DNA of 64,000 nt, taken from positions 60,389 to 124,388 of the forward strand of contig DATNPL010000241.1 of NCBI GenBank assembly GCA_036703255.1, given 5' to 3'. Of this stretch, positions 16,101 to 24,919 are shown one piece after another. Made by a program: the position numbers and the translations under genes. Every line of letters begins with the position of its first letter. Position 1 is the stretch's first letter. The notes beneath the pieces are model-generated. The model saw nothing but the letters and a program-made list of their open reading frames with translations. It was not told the origin of the DNA and ran no database searches. The DNA is from Drouetiella sp036703255. Lineage in GTDB: Bacteria > Cyanobacteriota > Cyanobacteriia > Elainellales > Elainellaceae.

Positions 16101-17654
16101 ATGACTAGAAAACCTCCTCGGCGATCGCCCTCTCGTTCCGGTTCGCGCCCTTCTCGCCCGACAAGCAGGGTGTCGCGCTGGCTCGCCAAGGCAATGTCGT
16201 CGCTACGCCAGAGCATTAGGGACTTGCTAGGGTGGCTACGGCCTCAACAGCCTATGGGGTTGGGGCTGCTGCTGGTGTGGGTAATCGCCTGCCTCTTGAT
16301 AACCCATGTGATGACCCATGTTCTTTGGGATGGCTTTCGGGCTGGGCTGTCTCAGGACGGCTCTAAAGCAGCCGATCGATCGCAGTTTGAAGTCGCGTTT
16401 CGCTGGGTTTCTCAGCTAGACGCCTCTGATGCTCAGGCCGTTCCTAATGCTGCCAACGTGCGATCGGGCAATCTGAGCAAGTTTGGCATTGGCCAAATTA
16501 CCTACAACCGCTGGCGGCGATCACAAAATTTGCCCTTTCAGCCCATAGCAGAACTGAGCGAAGCTGAAGCCCAAACCCTCTATCAGGCTTACTGGCAGGA
16601 AGAGCAGTGCGATCGCTATGCGCCTCCTTTGGATGCCACTTGCCTCGATACTGTAGTGAGTTTCAACCTCGGCAGTTCCAATCCAGGCTCTAACTCAGAA
16701 GTACAGCGCTTTTTTGCCGACTTGCCTGCCGACCCGCAGACAGCCGCGATCGCCGTTGCTCAACGCCGCATGGACTATCGTCAGCAACGCCTTGCTAGCG
16801 CCGCTCCGGCTCAGATCAGGCTTCCTGAAGCTCAAGCCGCGCCGTTTGATCGTTCGCCCTATCGTGTCAACTCAGGCGATGGCTCTGGGCTGCGTCCGCA
16901 GCGATCGCCCCAATCCGTAGCTGCCCTGGGCTTAAGACGCGATCGAGCGTTGCTGGCTCAACTTGAAACCTATCAGCCGCCGCAGCCCTCTAGCTCCATC
17001 TCAAGCTTTCTCCAATGGCTCAGGTCGTCCTTTTATTCGCCTGCTCCAGCCTTGCCACAGCCGCTTTCTTCGGGCGAGATCTATGCCAAAGCCGAGCCGT
17101 TTACCGTTGAAGTCTGGATAACCCTAGAGGATGGGACTTATGCTCCCGCGACAGGGGTCGTGGTTGATGCCGATGGCTTGATTTTGACCAATGCTCATGT
17201 GGTTGAGAACAATCCCAGACCCACCATTCACATTCGTGATCAGCAGCAAAATGAACAAACCTACGACGGACAGGTGGTTGCCGATGATCTCAGCGTTGAC
17301 TTGGCGCTGATCCAACTTTCGGGAGCTAGCGGACTCCCGATCGCCCCCTGGGCTGAAAGCTCAACTCAGGTTAAAGTGGGCGATACGGTCTATGCCTTGG
17401 GTTCTCCGGTCGGTTTTCATTGGAAGTTGACCCAATCTAAGGTGATCGAAGTGCAGAGCCAGTGCGGCGTTCCGGGCTTGAGATGTATCCGCATGCCGCG
17501 AAATTTTTTGCATCCTGGCAACAGCGGTGGCCCGCTCCTCGACGTAACCGGGCAGGTGATTGGCATCAACCGAGCGGTGCAAGGCAGGACAGGCGAAGGG
17601 GTGAGCATTCCTGTAGAGGATGTCAAACGGTTCTTACGGCAGCAGGGGAAGTAA
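16101..17654 (+). CDS. Membrane-anchored fusion: lysozyme-like (GH108-like) region plus trypsin-like serine protease
   Basis: The 517-residue protein has a very basic N-terminus (1-45), one transmembrane helix (about 52-72), a lysozyme-like region (about 95-225) and a trypsin-like protease (about 327-515). In the lysozyme-like region KFGIGQITYNRWRR, LSEAEAQTLYQAYW and LDTVVSFNLGSS match the pattern of GH108-type muramidases, but the usual catalytic Glu motif near its start is absent (FRWVSQLDASDA instead). The protease has a full triad: His366 in TNAHVV, Asp400 in SVDLALIQL, Ser475 in GNSGGPLL, as in HtrA/Deg proteins, but with no PDZ domain. It probably faces the periplasm or thylakoid lumen. 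The first domain may now bind murein rather than cut it, which is inference. Confidence 0.82.
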   Translation: MTRKPPRRSPSRSGSRPSRPTSRVSRWLAKAMSSLRQSIRDLLGWLRPQQPMGLGLLLVWVIACLLITHVMTHVLWDGFRAGLSQDGSKAADRSQFEVAFRWVSQLDASDAQAVPNAANVRSGNLSKFGIGQITYNRWRRSQNLPFQPIAELSEAEAQTLYQAYWQEEQCDRYAPPLDATCLDTVVSFNLGSSNPGSNSEVQRFFADLPADPQTAAIAVAQRRMDYRQQRLASAAPAQIRLPEAQAAPFDRSPYRVNSGDGSGLRPQRSPQSVAALGLRRDRALLAQLETYQPPQPSSSISSFLQWLRSSFYSPAPALPQPLSSGEIYAKAEPFTVEVWITLEDGTYAPATGVVVDADGLILTNAHVVENNPRPTIHIRDQQQNEQTYDGQVVADDLSVDLALIQLSGASGLPIAPWAESSTQVKVGDTVYALGSPVGFHWKLTQSKVIEVQSQCGVPGLRCIRMPRNFLHPGNSGGPLLDVTGQVIGINRAVQGRTGEGVSIPVEDVKRFLRQQGK

Positions 17655-17676
17655 TAGCAGCAGCGGCAGCGGCTAA

Positions 17677-19416
17677 TCAGCCTTTCTCTAATCTGTCCCG
17701 AACCTGTCCGGGCTTGCCCCACAGCACACGCTCCTGCTTGTAGATCACCATGCCTGGTTTTGCGCCTCTGGGTTTGTAGACCAGCTTGGGTTCTGTGTAC
17801 ACGACTGGAGCCTGATCTCCCTGCCGCGCCCGACTATAGTAAGCTGCTAAATCTGCCGTGAACTGCAAGTCGATCGCATCGGCAACGGCTCCAGGCTCCA
17901 AACGCAGCAAGACATGGCTCCCCGGAATTTCCTGGGTGTGGAACCAGAGGTCATAGTCGCCTGCAATGCGGAAGGTGAGCTGATCGTTTTGGCGGTTGTT
18001 GCGCCCAATCAGCACCTCAAAGCCGTTGGGGGTGCGATCGCGTACAAAGTTGGTGGTTTCTACTCCCGTATTGCGGTAGCGCTGATCGGGGTCTTCCATA
18101 TAGCTTTGTTGGATCAGCTCTTCCCGGATTTCTGCCAGAGACACCAGATCTTCTGGGGTAAGGTACTGGTCGAACTGGGCGATCGCCACCTCAATTTGCT
18201 CTAAATAGTGAATTTCGCTCTGTACCTCTGCCAGCAGCGGCTCTAGGGCAAGGCGCGATCGCTTCAGCTTTTGGTGGCGCTTATAAAATGCCTGGGCATT
18301 TTGCACCGCGTTCTTTTCAGGATCGAGGGGAATCTGAACGGGCTGCTCGGTGACAAAATCCGATAGGGTAATTTGCTTCATGCCGGGTTGCCATTCATGC
18401 AAATAGGCCATGAGCAAATCAGCCTGTTCGCGGTACTGGTCAGCATGGTCTGATTGCTGTAAGCGCGATCGAAAATCATTGGCTTTGACGTATAGCTTTT
18501 TCAGCACGTTGCTCAGCTTTTGGCTAATCTGATGTCGCAACTGAGAAAAGTCCTGCTGGTTTAGCGCATCGGTGTAGTAGCGGTGGAGCAGGGTTTGCAC
18601 CGTCTTTTCGGGGCGCGCCATGTCCCAGCCCAGCACCGTGTAGCCTTGGGGCGATCGCCATCCTGGCTGAAATTGCTCTTGTTCTATGGCATGGAGCCAG
18701 TCTTGCCAGCCCCGAAAGAGCTGCTGCCAGTCTGTGGCGGTCAGCGTTTCGGTGGATTGTTCAGGGTCTAGTCCAGCTCTCTGGATCAACGACAGCACCA
18801 GGGCAGAACTCAGCCCTCGGTAGCACTTGATCAAATTTCGTCGTAGCGCCCCCGGTACTAAACTCAGCCGCTCTTGCCAGCGCTCTTGAGATTCGGTTAG
18901 GGTTGGCATGGAGTCCGTCAAGGCAGGAGGAAATTCGTAGGGCTGTCCGGTTTGGATGGGGCGAACTCTCGACTGCTGAGCGCTGACTTGATGGGCGGCT
19001 GTGACGATCGCATTGTCTTGAGTGGTCAAAATCACGTTGCTGTAGTTGCCCATGATTTCTACATATAGATGCCAAAGGGCTGCCTCTCCAGGGCGACGGG
19101 CAAACTGTAAGTCTACAACTCTTTCCCAAGGGGCAATGGGGGCGATCGCCACGAGCGCTAGGCTACCCAACTGATGGCGTAACTGCTGGCTAAAGGTAAA
19201 GGTGTCTGGCACACGCGGTGGCGGATCGCCCATGCAGAGTCGGGCGGCTTGGGGATGCCAGGAGAGGGTGAGCCACCCCCGCTGATTGAGGGTGCGCAGC
19301 GCTAGGGCAATCGTATGGCGATCGCTCTGATAGACCTGCTCTAGCCGAGCCGGAAGCCAGTCGGTTCGCAGTTCGGCGCAGGTGGCGGTTAGAGTTGTAA
19401 AGTCTACAGGTTGCAC
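17677..19416 (-). CDS. rqcH: Rqc2/NFACT family ribosome-associated quality control protein
   Basis: The 579-residue protein has the full NFACT layout. The NFACT-N domain begins MQPVDFTTLTATCAELR and carries the GNYSNVILT motif. A helical and coiled-coil middle (about 290-435) includes LYVKANDFRSRLQQ and FYKRHQKLKRS. The NFACT-R (DUF814) domain is FEVLIGRNNRQNDQLTFRIA, then WFHTQEIPGSHVLLRLE and VYTEPKLVYKPRGAKPG. Bacterial members bind stalled 50S subunits with peptidyl-tRNA and add C-terminal alanine tails. They are often misannotated as fibronectin-binding. It converges with the protease gene at 17654. The 3' end is intact and the length normal. The start ATG 19416 fits the conserved N-terminus. 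Confidence 0.9.
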   Translation of the reverse strand: MQPVDFTTLTATCAELRTDWLPARLEQVYQSDRHTIALALRTLNQRGWLTLSWHPQAARLCMGDPPPRVPDTFTFSQQLRHQLGSLALVAIAPIAPWERVVDLQFARRPGEAALWHLYVEIMGNYSNVILTTQDNAIVTAAHQVSAQQSRVRPIQTGQPYEFPPALTDSMPTLTESQERWQERLSLVPGALRRNLIKCYRGLSSALVLSLIQRAGLDPEQSTETLTATDWQQLFRGWQDWLHAIEQEQFQPGWRSPQGYTVLGWDMARPEKTVQTLLHRYYTDALNQQDFSQLRHQISQKLSNVLKKLYVKANDFRSRLQQSDHADQYREQADLLMAYLHEWQPGMKQITLSDFVTEQPVQIPLDPEKNAVQNAQAFYKRHQKLKRSRLALEPLLAEVQSEIHYLEQIEVAIAQFDQYLTPEDLVSLAEIREELIQQSYMEDPDQRYRNTGVETTNFVRDRTPNGFEVLIGRNNRQNDQLTFRIAGDYDLWFHTQEIPGSHVLLRLEPGAVADAIDLQFTADLAAYYSRARQGDQAPVVYTEPKLVYKPRGAKPGMVIYKQERVLWGKPGQVRDRLEKG

Positions 19417-19624
19417 AGGAGTTGTGGGGACAGGAGGGTGGGACAGCAGATGCGGGAGTTCAAAACTTTGAGGTTTTGATGAAGCGACTTGGTGTTAAGC
19501 CTTGAGCTTTAAGTTTTGAACTTTCTCCTCTTAAGTTGGAGAAATTATCCTAAAATTCAGGCTATAAAAGCGATAACGTTCTGGAAAATCTAAAAATTGT
19601 AGGAATATCTACCTTTAGATAGAG

Positions 19625-19663
19625 TTATGTTATTGTGAGTCACTATTTTTCTCGATAACATAA
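19625..19663 (+). promoter_or_regulatory. Inverted repeat ahead of remA
   Basis: TTATGTTAT (19625-19633) and its perfect complement (19655-19663) lie 45 bp before the RemA start, with a 21-base loop. It may be a two-half operator or a leader hairpin. The rest of 19417-19707 is AT-rich and also holds GTTCAAAACTT and its partial complement near 19520. Confidence 0.3.
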
Positions 19664-19707
19664 AAAGGCGATTAGGTTCCCTGCGCGGCTACGTAAACTA
19701 GTTACTT

Positions 19708-19974
19708 ATGGATATTAAGCTCATTAACATCGGATTTGGCAACATTGTGTCTGCCAGCCGGGTCATTGCGATCGTTAGTCCGGAGTCAGCTCCGATTAAA
19801 CGCATCATTACCGATGCGCGTGAACGTAATCAGCTCATTGATGCCACCTATGGCCGTCGGACACGGGCGGTCATCATTACAGACTCAGGGCATGTCGTGC
19901 TTTCAGCGATTCAGCCTGAAACGGTGGCGAACCGTTTTGTCGTCAGCAAAGAGATGACAGGAGAAGACAAGTAG
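19708..19974 (+). CDS. remA: RemA/DUF370 family DNA-binding regulator
   Basis: The 88-residue protein is a full DUF370/RemA member: MDIKLINIGFGNIVSASRVI, ESAPIKRIITDARERNQLID and YGRRTRAVIITDSGHVVLSA are the family core. In Bacillus subtilis, RemA is an oligomeric DNA-binding activator of matrix and osmoprotection genes. In cyanobacteria and other bacteria the gene commonly precedes gmk, as here, where gmk begins 210 bp later on the same strand. Targets in cyanobacteria are not known from this sequence. An inverted repeat lies just upstream. Confidence 0.92.
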   Translation: MDIKLINIGFGNIVSASRVIAIVSPESAPIKRIITDARERNQLIDATYGRRTRAVIITDSGHVVLSAIQPETVANRFVVSKEMTGEDK

Positions 19975-20184
19975 CAGCAGGGCGTAGCTTGGGGTTTCGG
20001 GCAAGCGTCAAGAGTTTCAGCGTAGACTGTAGGTTCAACCCTGCTGGACAAAGGGGCGAAGGCTGAGGAGGCATACCTGCCCAAAAAGCAAAAGCCCAGG
20101 AAACTACCCCGGAACGGGTCAGCAGAGATTGAGTCAGCAGAGTATACTGAGTTACATTTCGCGGTTGCAAGCAACGAGACAGAC

Positions 20185-20754
20185 ATGGCTAAAGGGAGAC
20201 TGATTGTACTGACTGGGCCAAGTGGTGTGGGCAAAGGCACGTTGTTGCGATCGCTCTTTGCACGGCACCCAGAGCTGTATCTGTCGATTTCTGTCACCAC
20301 GCGCTCACCCCGCCCTGGAGAAATCCACGGTCAACACTACTACTTTGTCAGCCGCTCTGAGTTTGAGAAAATGGCGGCAGAGGGCGATTTGCTAGAGTGG
20401 GCAGAGTTTGCTGGAAACTGCTATGGCACGCCCCGTCGCCCGGTTGAAGAACAGATTCAGCAGGGGCGCTGGGTGGTTCTGGAGATTGAGCTTCAGGGCG
20501 CTAGACAGATCCACAAAAACTTCCCAGAAGCGCTGCGCGTGTTCATTATGCCGCCTTCGCTGACCGAGCTAGAGCAGCGGTTACGGAGTCGAGGGCAAGA
20601 TTCTGAAGAGGCGATCGTCCGGCGGTTGGCAACGGCTAGAGCCGAGATTGCTGCCGTGGGCGAGTTCGATTTTCAGGTCGTCAATGATGACCTAGATAAG
20701 GCGCTGCTTCGCATTGAGCAGGCTTTGTTTGTGCCGCTGGCTGGCAGCGTATAG
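20185..20754 (+). CDS. gmk: Guanylate kinase
   Basis: The 189-residue protein phosphorylates GMP to GDP with ATP. P-loop GPSGVGKGT is near residue 11, and the GMP-binding segment has SVTTRSPRPGEIHGQHYYFV and EWAEFAGNCYGTP. FIMPPSLTELEQRLRSRGQD with RLATARAEI makes the LID and C-terminal part. Length and motifs are typical. The 210-bp gap after remA may hold a second promoter, since it is longer than normal for a tight operon. The gene is followed within 15 bp by a strong hairpin and converges on argG. Confidence 0.95.
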   Translation: MAKGRLIVLTGPSGVGKGTLLRSLFARHPELYLSISVTTRSPRPGEIHGQHYYFVSRSEFEKMAAEGDLLEWAEFAGNCYGTPRRPVEEQIQQGRWVVLEIELQGARQIHKNFPEALRVFIMPPSLTELEQRLRSRGQDSEEAIVRRLATARAEIAAVGEFDFQVVNDDLDKALLRIEQALFVPLAGSV

Positions 20755-20768
20755 GGCGTTGCTGATTT

Positions 20769-20821
20769 CTGGGCTTAATTTGGAGAGGCGCGCGGAGCGC
20801 ACCTCTCCAAATTAAGCCCAG
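20769..20821. terminator. 25-bp-stem hairpin, likely bidirectional terminator between gmk and argG
   Basis: Arms 20769-20793 and 20797-20821 pair at 24 of 25 positions with a GGA loop (GCGC-GGA-GCGC apex). It fills the 71-bp gap between two convergent genes. TAGGGCGTTGCTGATTT just before it repeats the lead-in of the hairpin at 865. Confidence 0.75.
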
Positions 20822-20825
20822 TCTC

Positions 20826-22070
20826 TTAAGAGTTCATCGTCACCTGACCGCTGGTTGCCAGCACTCGGGCACTGACTCCAAACACCCGGAGCAATCCCTC
20901 AGAGTCGGCATGGCTGTAGTCACCGACCCCCTCCATAGAGGCATTTTCTTCGGAGTAGAGCGAGTGAGGGGCGTGATCGGCAGAGACAAAGGAAATGGTG
21001 CCTTTGTAGAGCGAAACGGCGATCGTTCCGGTGGCTAGATTGGCGGTTTTTTCGATCGCTTGCAGCGCCATTTGGGTGGCTAGATCGTACCAATAGCCCT
21101 GGTAAATTTGTTTGGCGATCAGCAAAGAGAGCTGATCATAAAACTCACGGGCGCGGCGATCGAGGATCAATTGCAGCAGCAAGGCGTAGCAGGTACCCAA
21201 AATCTCGACCCCCGGACTCTCGTAAACGCCGCGTGACTTGATGCCGACAAAGCGGTTCTCGACCAGATGGGTGCCAATGCCGATGCCGAGCCTGCCGCCG
21301 ATGGCGTTGGCTTGGGTGATGGCTTCGAGCAGGCTGACGGGCTTGCCGTTGACGGCGACGGGGCTACCTTTCTCGAAGGTGACGGTAAATTCTTCTGCGG
21401 TGTCTGGGGCATCGATGGGATAGCAGCCCATGATCGGCTTGACAAAGTGGGCTGGGGTAGTGAGCGCTTCTAACATGCCCGATTCGTGGGTTAGCCCCAG
21501 CAGGTTGGCATCGGTGGAGTAGGGCTTGTCTTTGGATGCGGTGATCGATAGCCCTTTCTCTTGGCAAAAGTCGATCATTTCGCTGCGGCCAGGGAACCGC
21601 GCCAAAAAGGACTCATCTCGCCAAGGGGCATAGACATCAAACTCAGGAGCCAGCATATTGGTAATGAGCTGAAACCGTACCTGGTCGTTGCCGCGTCCGG
21701 TCGCGCCGTGGCTAAAAACGCTCAGCCCTCGCTTTTGCATTTCTTGCACCATTGCCTTAGTCAAGACGCACCGGGCAATGCCTGTGGTGTTCCAGTAGCG
21801 GCCTTCGTAACAAGCCTGAGCCTGAATCACCTGCAACCCGATCGCCGCGATCGCCTCTTTGCAAGGCAGCAGCACAAAATCGACTGCCCCAGATTGCAGC
21901 ATCCGCTGCCGAATGGCTTCTGTATCATCTTCGTCGGGCTGTCCCAAATCAGCAGTAAAGCACACCACCTGAACGCCTTGATCGGCAAGCCACCGCGTAA
22001 TCGTGCAGCTATCTAAACCGCCTGAACCCGCAAAGGCGATCGTCTTTCCTTTTAAATCTTGCGCTTTCAT
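20826..22070 (-). CDS. argG: Argininosuccinate synthase, uncommon sequence type
   Basis: The 414-residue enzyme joins citrulline and aspartate with ATP in arginine biosynthesis. The PP-loop is AGSGGLDSCT near residue 14, followed by VVCFTADLGQPDEDD; NTTGIARCVLTKAMV, FSHGATGRGNDQVRF, PWRDE and DANLLGLTHESGMLE are the substrate-binding blocks. The usual cyanobacterial ArgG starts with LAYSGGVDTS, so this is a different branch, seen in other phyla. It may be a second copy or a replacement. AAGGAG lies ten bases before the ATG at 22070. The convergent gmk shares the hairpin after it. The family call is firm; whether it is the only ArgG in this genome cannot be seen here. Confidence 0.87.
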   Translation of the reverse strand: MKAQDLKGKTIAFAGSGGLDSCTITRWLADQGVQVVCFTADLGQPDEDDTEAIRQRMLQSGAVDFVLLPCKEAIAAIGLQVIQAQACYEGRYWNTTGIARCVLTKAMVQEMQKRGLSVFSHGATGRGNDQVRFQLITNMLAPEFDVYAPWRDESFLARFPGRSEMIDFCQEKGLSITASKDKPYSTDANLLGLTHESGMLEALTTPAHFVKPIMGCYPIDAPDTAEEFTVTFEKGSPVAVNGKPVSLLEAITQANAIGGRLGIGIGTHLVENRFVGIKSRGVYESPGVEILGTCYALLLQLILDRRAREFYDQLSLLIAKQIYQGYWYDLATQMALQAIEKTANLATGTIAVSLYKGTISFVSADHAPHSLYSEENASMEGVGDYSHADSEGLLRVFGVSARVLATSGQVTMNS

Positions 22071-22325
22071 GCTAGATACTCCTTCCTGCGGTTGCAGCCT
22101 TGAGGGATGAACTGTGGCTTAGCTATTGCCAAACCGAAGGTCTTATTATCTAGCCAAATCTTGTCCAAATCCTGTCTGAATTCGTACAGATTTGGAATCG
22201 AGCGTTACAAAATCCCATCTTTTGGCGATCGCAGAGGATTTGCTGACTCAAAGCAGGTGGGAAACGGATGAAGTGGATACTGCTCCAAAAGTGAGCGATC
22301 GGCTTCATCCGTTCCTGTTAGCGGC

Positions 22326-22562
22326 CTAGTTGGTGGGGCGATAGTGGGTGCTGATCGCCATAAACTTCTGCGGGTCAGGGGTGGGCAAGAGCGGACTCCA
22401 GGTGTCGATCGTCCGAAATCCTCGCACATGGGATTCGTGAATCGTGGCTCTCACCGCATCGCGGGAGGCAAAAACAATCACGCGAATTAGCTCCCGCTCC
22501 GGCTTGGGTTCTTCTTCAGGCTGGAATGCAGGATGGTTGAAGAAATTGAATTCTCCGGTCAT
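22326..22562 (-). CDS. Small conserved-looking hypothetical protein
   Basis: The 78-residue protein starts MTGEFNFFNHPAFQPEEEPK with an AAGGAG ribosome site nine bases upstream. The middle LIRVIVFASRDAVRATIHES and IDTWSPLLPTPDPQKFMAIS suggest one beta strand-helix-strand unit. No signal peptide or membrane segment is present. I do not recognise the family. The good ribosome site and normal composition support it as a real gene. It stands alone between argG and a 690-bp gene-free region. Confidence 0.65.
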   Translation of the reverse strand: MTGEFNFFNHPAFQPEEEPKPERELIRVIVFASRDAVRATIHESHVRGFRTIDTWSPLLPTPDPQKFMAISTHYRPTN

Positions 22563-23250
22563 TATTCTATTCTCCTTGTTGTTTTGGTTGGGTTCGCTCG
22601 TTGAGATCTCGCCTGAAAAACAGGCTGAGAAGGAACCCCAAAAACATGGCTACTCACGATCGATTGAACAAGTAGCGCCAAGGAGTCTAACTAGAAAGCT
22701 AAACTAACTAAAGCCCTACGGACTGGGTCGTTCGGTCTGTAAGGTTAGAGGTATGTCGTAGGTGGCTCTACTTCATACCTCGCCAGAGGTTTTTGGGTGA
22801 ATTAAGGCTGCTGGCGCAGAATACGAAAAGCAACCTTAGCGGATAAGAATAGATGGAGAAGGAGGCGATCGTCAAGCCATTTGTCGCACAAGTTCATCTG
22901 TGTTTTGGGATGTGGGAGATGAGGGGGGCGATCGGGTAGACGAGGCGATGGAGGTTATAGCATTGGCAGGTGATGGATAACTCCGGCATTTGGGGCGTTA
23001 TCCCGTGTAAATGCCGGACAAGCATCTCATCTCCAGGATTAACCCTCAGACATAACGGATAACACCCCAAAACTCCAGACTTAGACTGCAAAGTGTTCTA
23101 TTTAATTCCTTAAAAAGAGAGCGTTATCACGCGAATGTACTGGATAATCTCGGGAAAGTAGATACTTATCTAGCAGATGTAACGTTGAATATATAGTTAG
23201 ACCGCTTGCTTCTGGTAAGGACAGCGCTCAGTGAAAATAAGGAGTTACAG
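22563..23250. other. Gene-free region with overlapping inverted repeats
   Basis: No gene is supported in this 690-bp stretch. TCCGGCATTT (22982-22991) pairs perfectly with 23009-23018. The overlapping TTGGGGCGTTATCC (22990-23003) pairs at 13 of 14 positions with 23057-23070. The two pairings compete for the same bases, so the region could switch between two folds. A 65-codon frame on the minus strand here (22894-23091) has no protein-like character. Confidence 0.4.
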
Positions 23251-24003
23251 ATGCTCACAAATAATAGGCTCACGACTAGCCTCGAATCCACTGCCAATCT
23301 CAAAAACAAATCTTTCGCTGCTTTGAATTTCCCTGTAGAAGTCCGTCCAGAAATTCAATCTGTTCGGTTGAAGAGAGCAAGCGAGTCTAAAGCTAGAGCA
23401 TCTGAAAGACCTACTACCAAAGTAGTTCCTAGCGGGCGGCTGTTTACTTACAGGATCTCTGCATCAGGTACAACGTATTCTGGTAATACATCCTTCCCAT
23501 CGTCAAACACTTCATATACGCCTGCTGCTAATTTTCGCCTTCCTGGAGCTTTAGTCATTGAGCCAAGACTTGGTGCCCAAAACACAAACAGAAGGAATGG
23601 TTTGAACGCTAGAGAAATTACTTTCATTATTGGCAATGATGCGAGTTTAATCACAGCAGGCACTTTACGGTATAGCACTCATACTTGGGGACACCGTCAT
23701 TGGGGAGGCAGAACAGCAGGTCGTCCTGCAATTGACACAGCTTTTGTAAGTGCTAATAATCGAACGAATATTTTATCCGGTAGCGTTGATCCTCAATGGT
23801 CGCGCAATGATACTTCTAATCTGTTTTCGTGGAAAAGTAGCCTAACAAGTGCGCCTAAGCAAATTCTATCAGGAAATTTTAGGATCAGATTTACCAATGG
23901 AGGACGTAACATTTCTGGAAGTATCACATTCTTTGGCAACGGTTTTATTGAACCAGGAGCTTATGCATATACAGCTTCATTTACAGGTAGTCTCTTTCGG
24001 TAA
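23251..24003 (+). CDS. Hypothetical protein, beta-rich C-terminal half
   Basis: The start at ATG 23251 is chosen because AAGGAG lies six bases before it. The protein is 250 residues. Residues 1-65 are basic and Ser/Ala/Thr-rich. From RLFTYRISASGTTYSG on, alternating polar and aromatic residues (GTLRYSTHTWGHRHWGG, NFRIRFTNGGRNISGSITFF) suggest an all-beta domain, and the end AYTASFTGSLFR would be a final strand. No signal peptide is evident and I do not recognise a family. The DNA is more AT-rich than its neighbours and has no HIP1 site, which fits a recent arrival. A hairpin follows the stop. Confidence 0.6.
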   Translation: MLTNNRLTTSLESTANLKNKSFAALNFPVEVRPEIQSVRLKRASESKARASERPTTKVVPSGRLFTYRISASGTTYSGNTSFPSSNTSYTPAANFRLPGALVIEPRLGAQNTNRRNGLNAREITFIIGNDASLITAGTLRYSTHTWGHRHWGGRTAGRPAIDTAFVSANNRTNILSGSVDPQWSRNDTSNLFSWKSSLTSAPKQILSGNFRIRFTNGGRNISGSITFFGNGFIEPGAYAYTASFTGSLFR

Positions 24004-24146
24004 TTCATTCTAAATGGTTAAGTTTACGCGGTCTAACATAGTCCCTGAGGCGGACGGAGTCAGTAGAGAATTCTAAAGTGCAGTGTTTGGCTGAATTCTA
24101 ACCTTGATTTTTTGCGTGAAAGTTAAAAGTTCGTTTCAACAAACTT

Positions 24147-24188
24147 GTGCGGCTCCACCCAAAACTACTGTTCTGGATAGAGCCGCAC
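24147..24188. terminator. Hairpin between convergent genes
   Basis: GTGCGGCTC (24147-24155) and its complement GAGCCGCAC (24180-24188) are perfect over 9 bp with a 24-base loop, between the beta-rich protein and the fasciclin gene. No U-run follows, so terminator function is tentative. Nothing else is seen in 24004-24301. Confidence 0.35.
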
Positions 24189-24301
24189 GGGTGTGATTCA
24201 GTTAAGCTGCTTGAGTTAACTAGGCTGCGCTAACAAACCAAAGTGGATTCTAGTCGGATGCGTAGATCTCTGCACCTTAGATCTCTGCGATCGCCTACTT
24301 A

Positions 24302-24919
24302 TTACTGAGCTTCTAGCGTGGGAGGTAGTAGCACCTTGTCGATCGCGTGAACGACGCCGTTGCTAGCAGTAATGTCTGTTTCGACCACTTTGGCATCGCC
24401 CACAGTCACTTCACCTGCGTTGGTGCTGATATTCACCGGAGCACCCTCGACGGTGTTCACTTCTCCGGGTTTAATATCCGCCGAGGTGACAGTGCCAGGA
24501 ACAACGTGGTAGCTAATCACTTGCTGAAGCTTAGCCTTGTTCTCGGGCAGCAAAAGCTGATCAAGCGTTCCGGCAGGAAGGGCTGCAAACGCCTCGTTGG
24601 TAGGCGCAAAGACCGTGTAAGGGCCTGTGCCGCTCAGCGTTGCTTCTAGACCTGCGGCTTGAATGGCAGAGTTCAATGTGCTGAAAGAACTATTGTCAGC
24701 CACAACCTGGTCGAGTGTGGTGCTGGCACCCTGAGTTGGCGCTGTGCCATCAGACATGGTGCCATCCGCCATCGGGCTTTGGGGTGCTTCTGAGAGCGGT
24801 GATTCAGTGGTGGTTGTGGATGCAGAATCCGTTCCGGCTGTGCAGGCTCCTAGAGTAGCAGCTAAGCCTAATCCGGCCAATCCGACCATCAGCTTACTAG
24901 AAATCGAGTTTCTCTTAAT
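24302..24919 (-). CDS. Fasciclin (FAS1) domain lipoprotein
   Basis: The 205-residue protein starts MIKRNSISSKLMVGLAGLGL and has a lipobox LGAC at about residues 21-24, so it should be a lipoprotein. A Thr/Ser/Pro linker (about 26-65) leads to one FAS1 domain (about 68-203) with the H1 motif TVFAPTNEAFAALPAG and a final GVVHAIDKVLLPP. YHVVPG is the H2-like region. FAS1 domains mediate adhesion or protein interactions; in cyanobacteria many such proteins are cell-envelope associated. AGGAG lies nine bases before the ATG at 24919, preferred over the upstream start at 24961. Confidence 0.88.
   Translation of the reverse strand: MKRNSISSKLMVGLAGLGLAATLGACTAGTDSASTTTTESPLSEAPQSPMADGTMSDGTAPTQGASTTLDQVVADNSSFSTLNSAIQAAGLEATLSGTGPYTVFAPTNEAFAALPAGTLDQLLLPENKAKLQQVISYHVVPGTVTSADIKPGEVNTVEGAPVNISTNAGEVTVGDAKVVETDITASNGVVHAIDKVLLPPTLEAQ

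Noticed and set aside
22894..23091. 65-codon minus-strand frame
   Set aside because: It runs through the inverted-repeat region, lacks a ribosome site and has no protein-like pattern.
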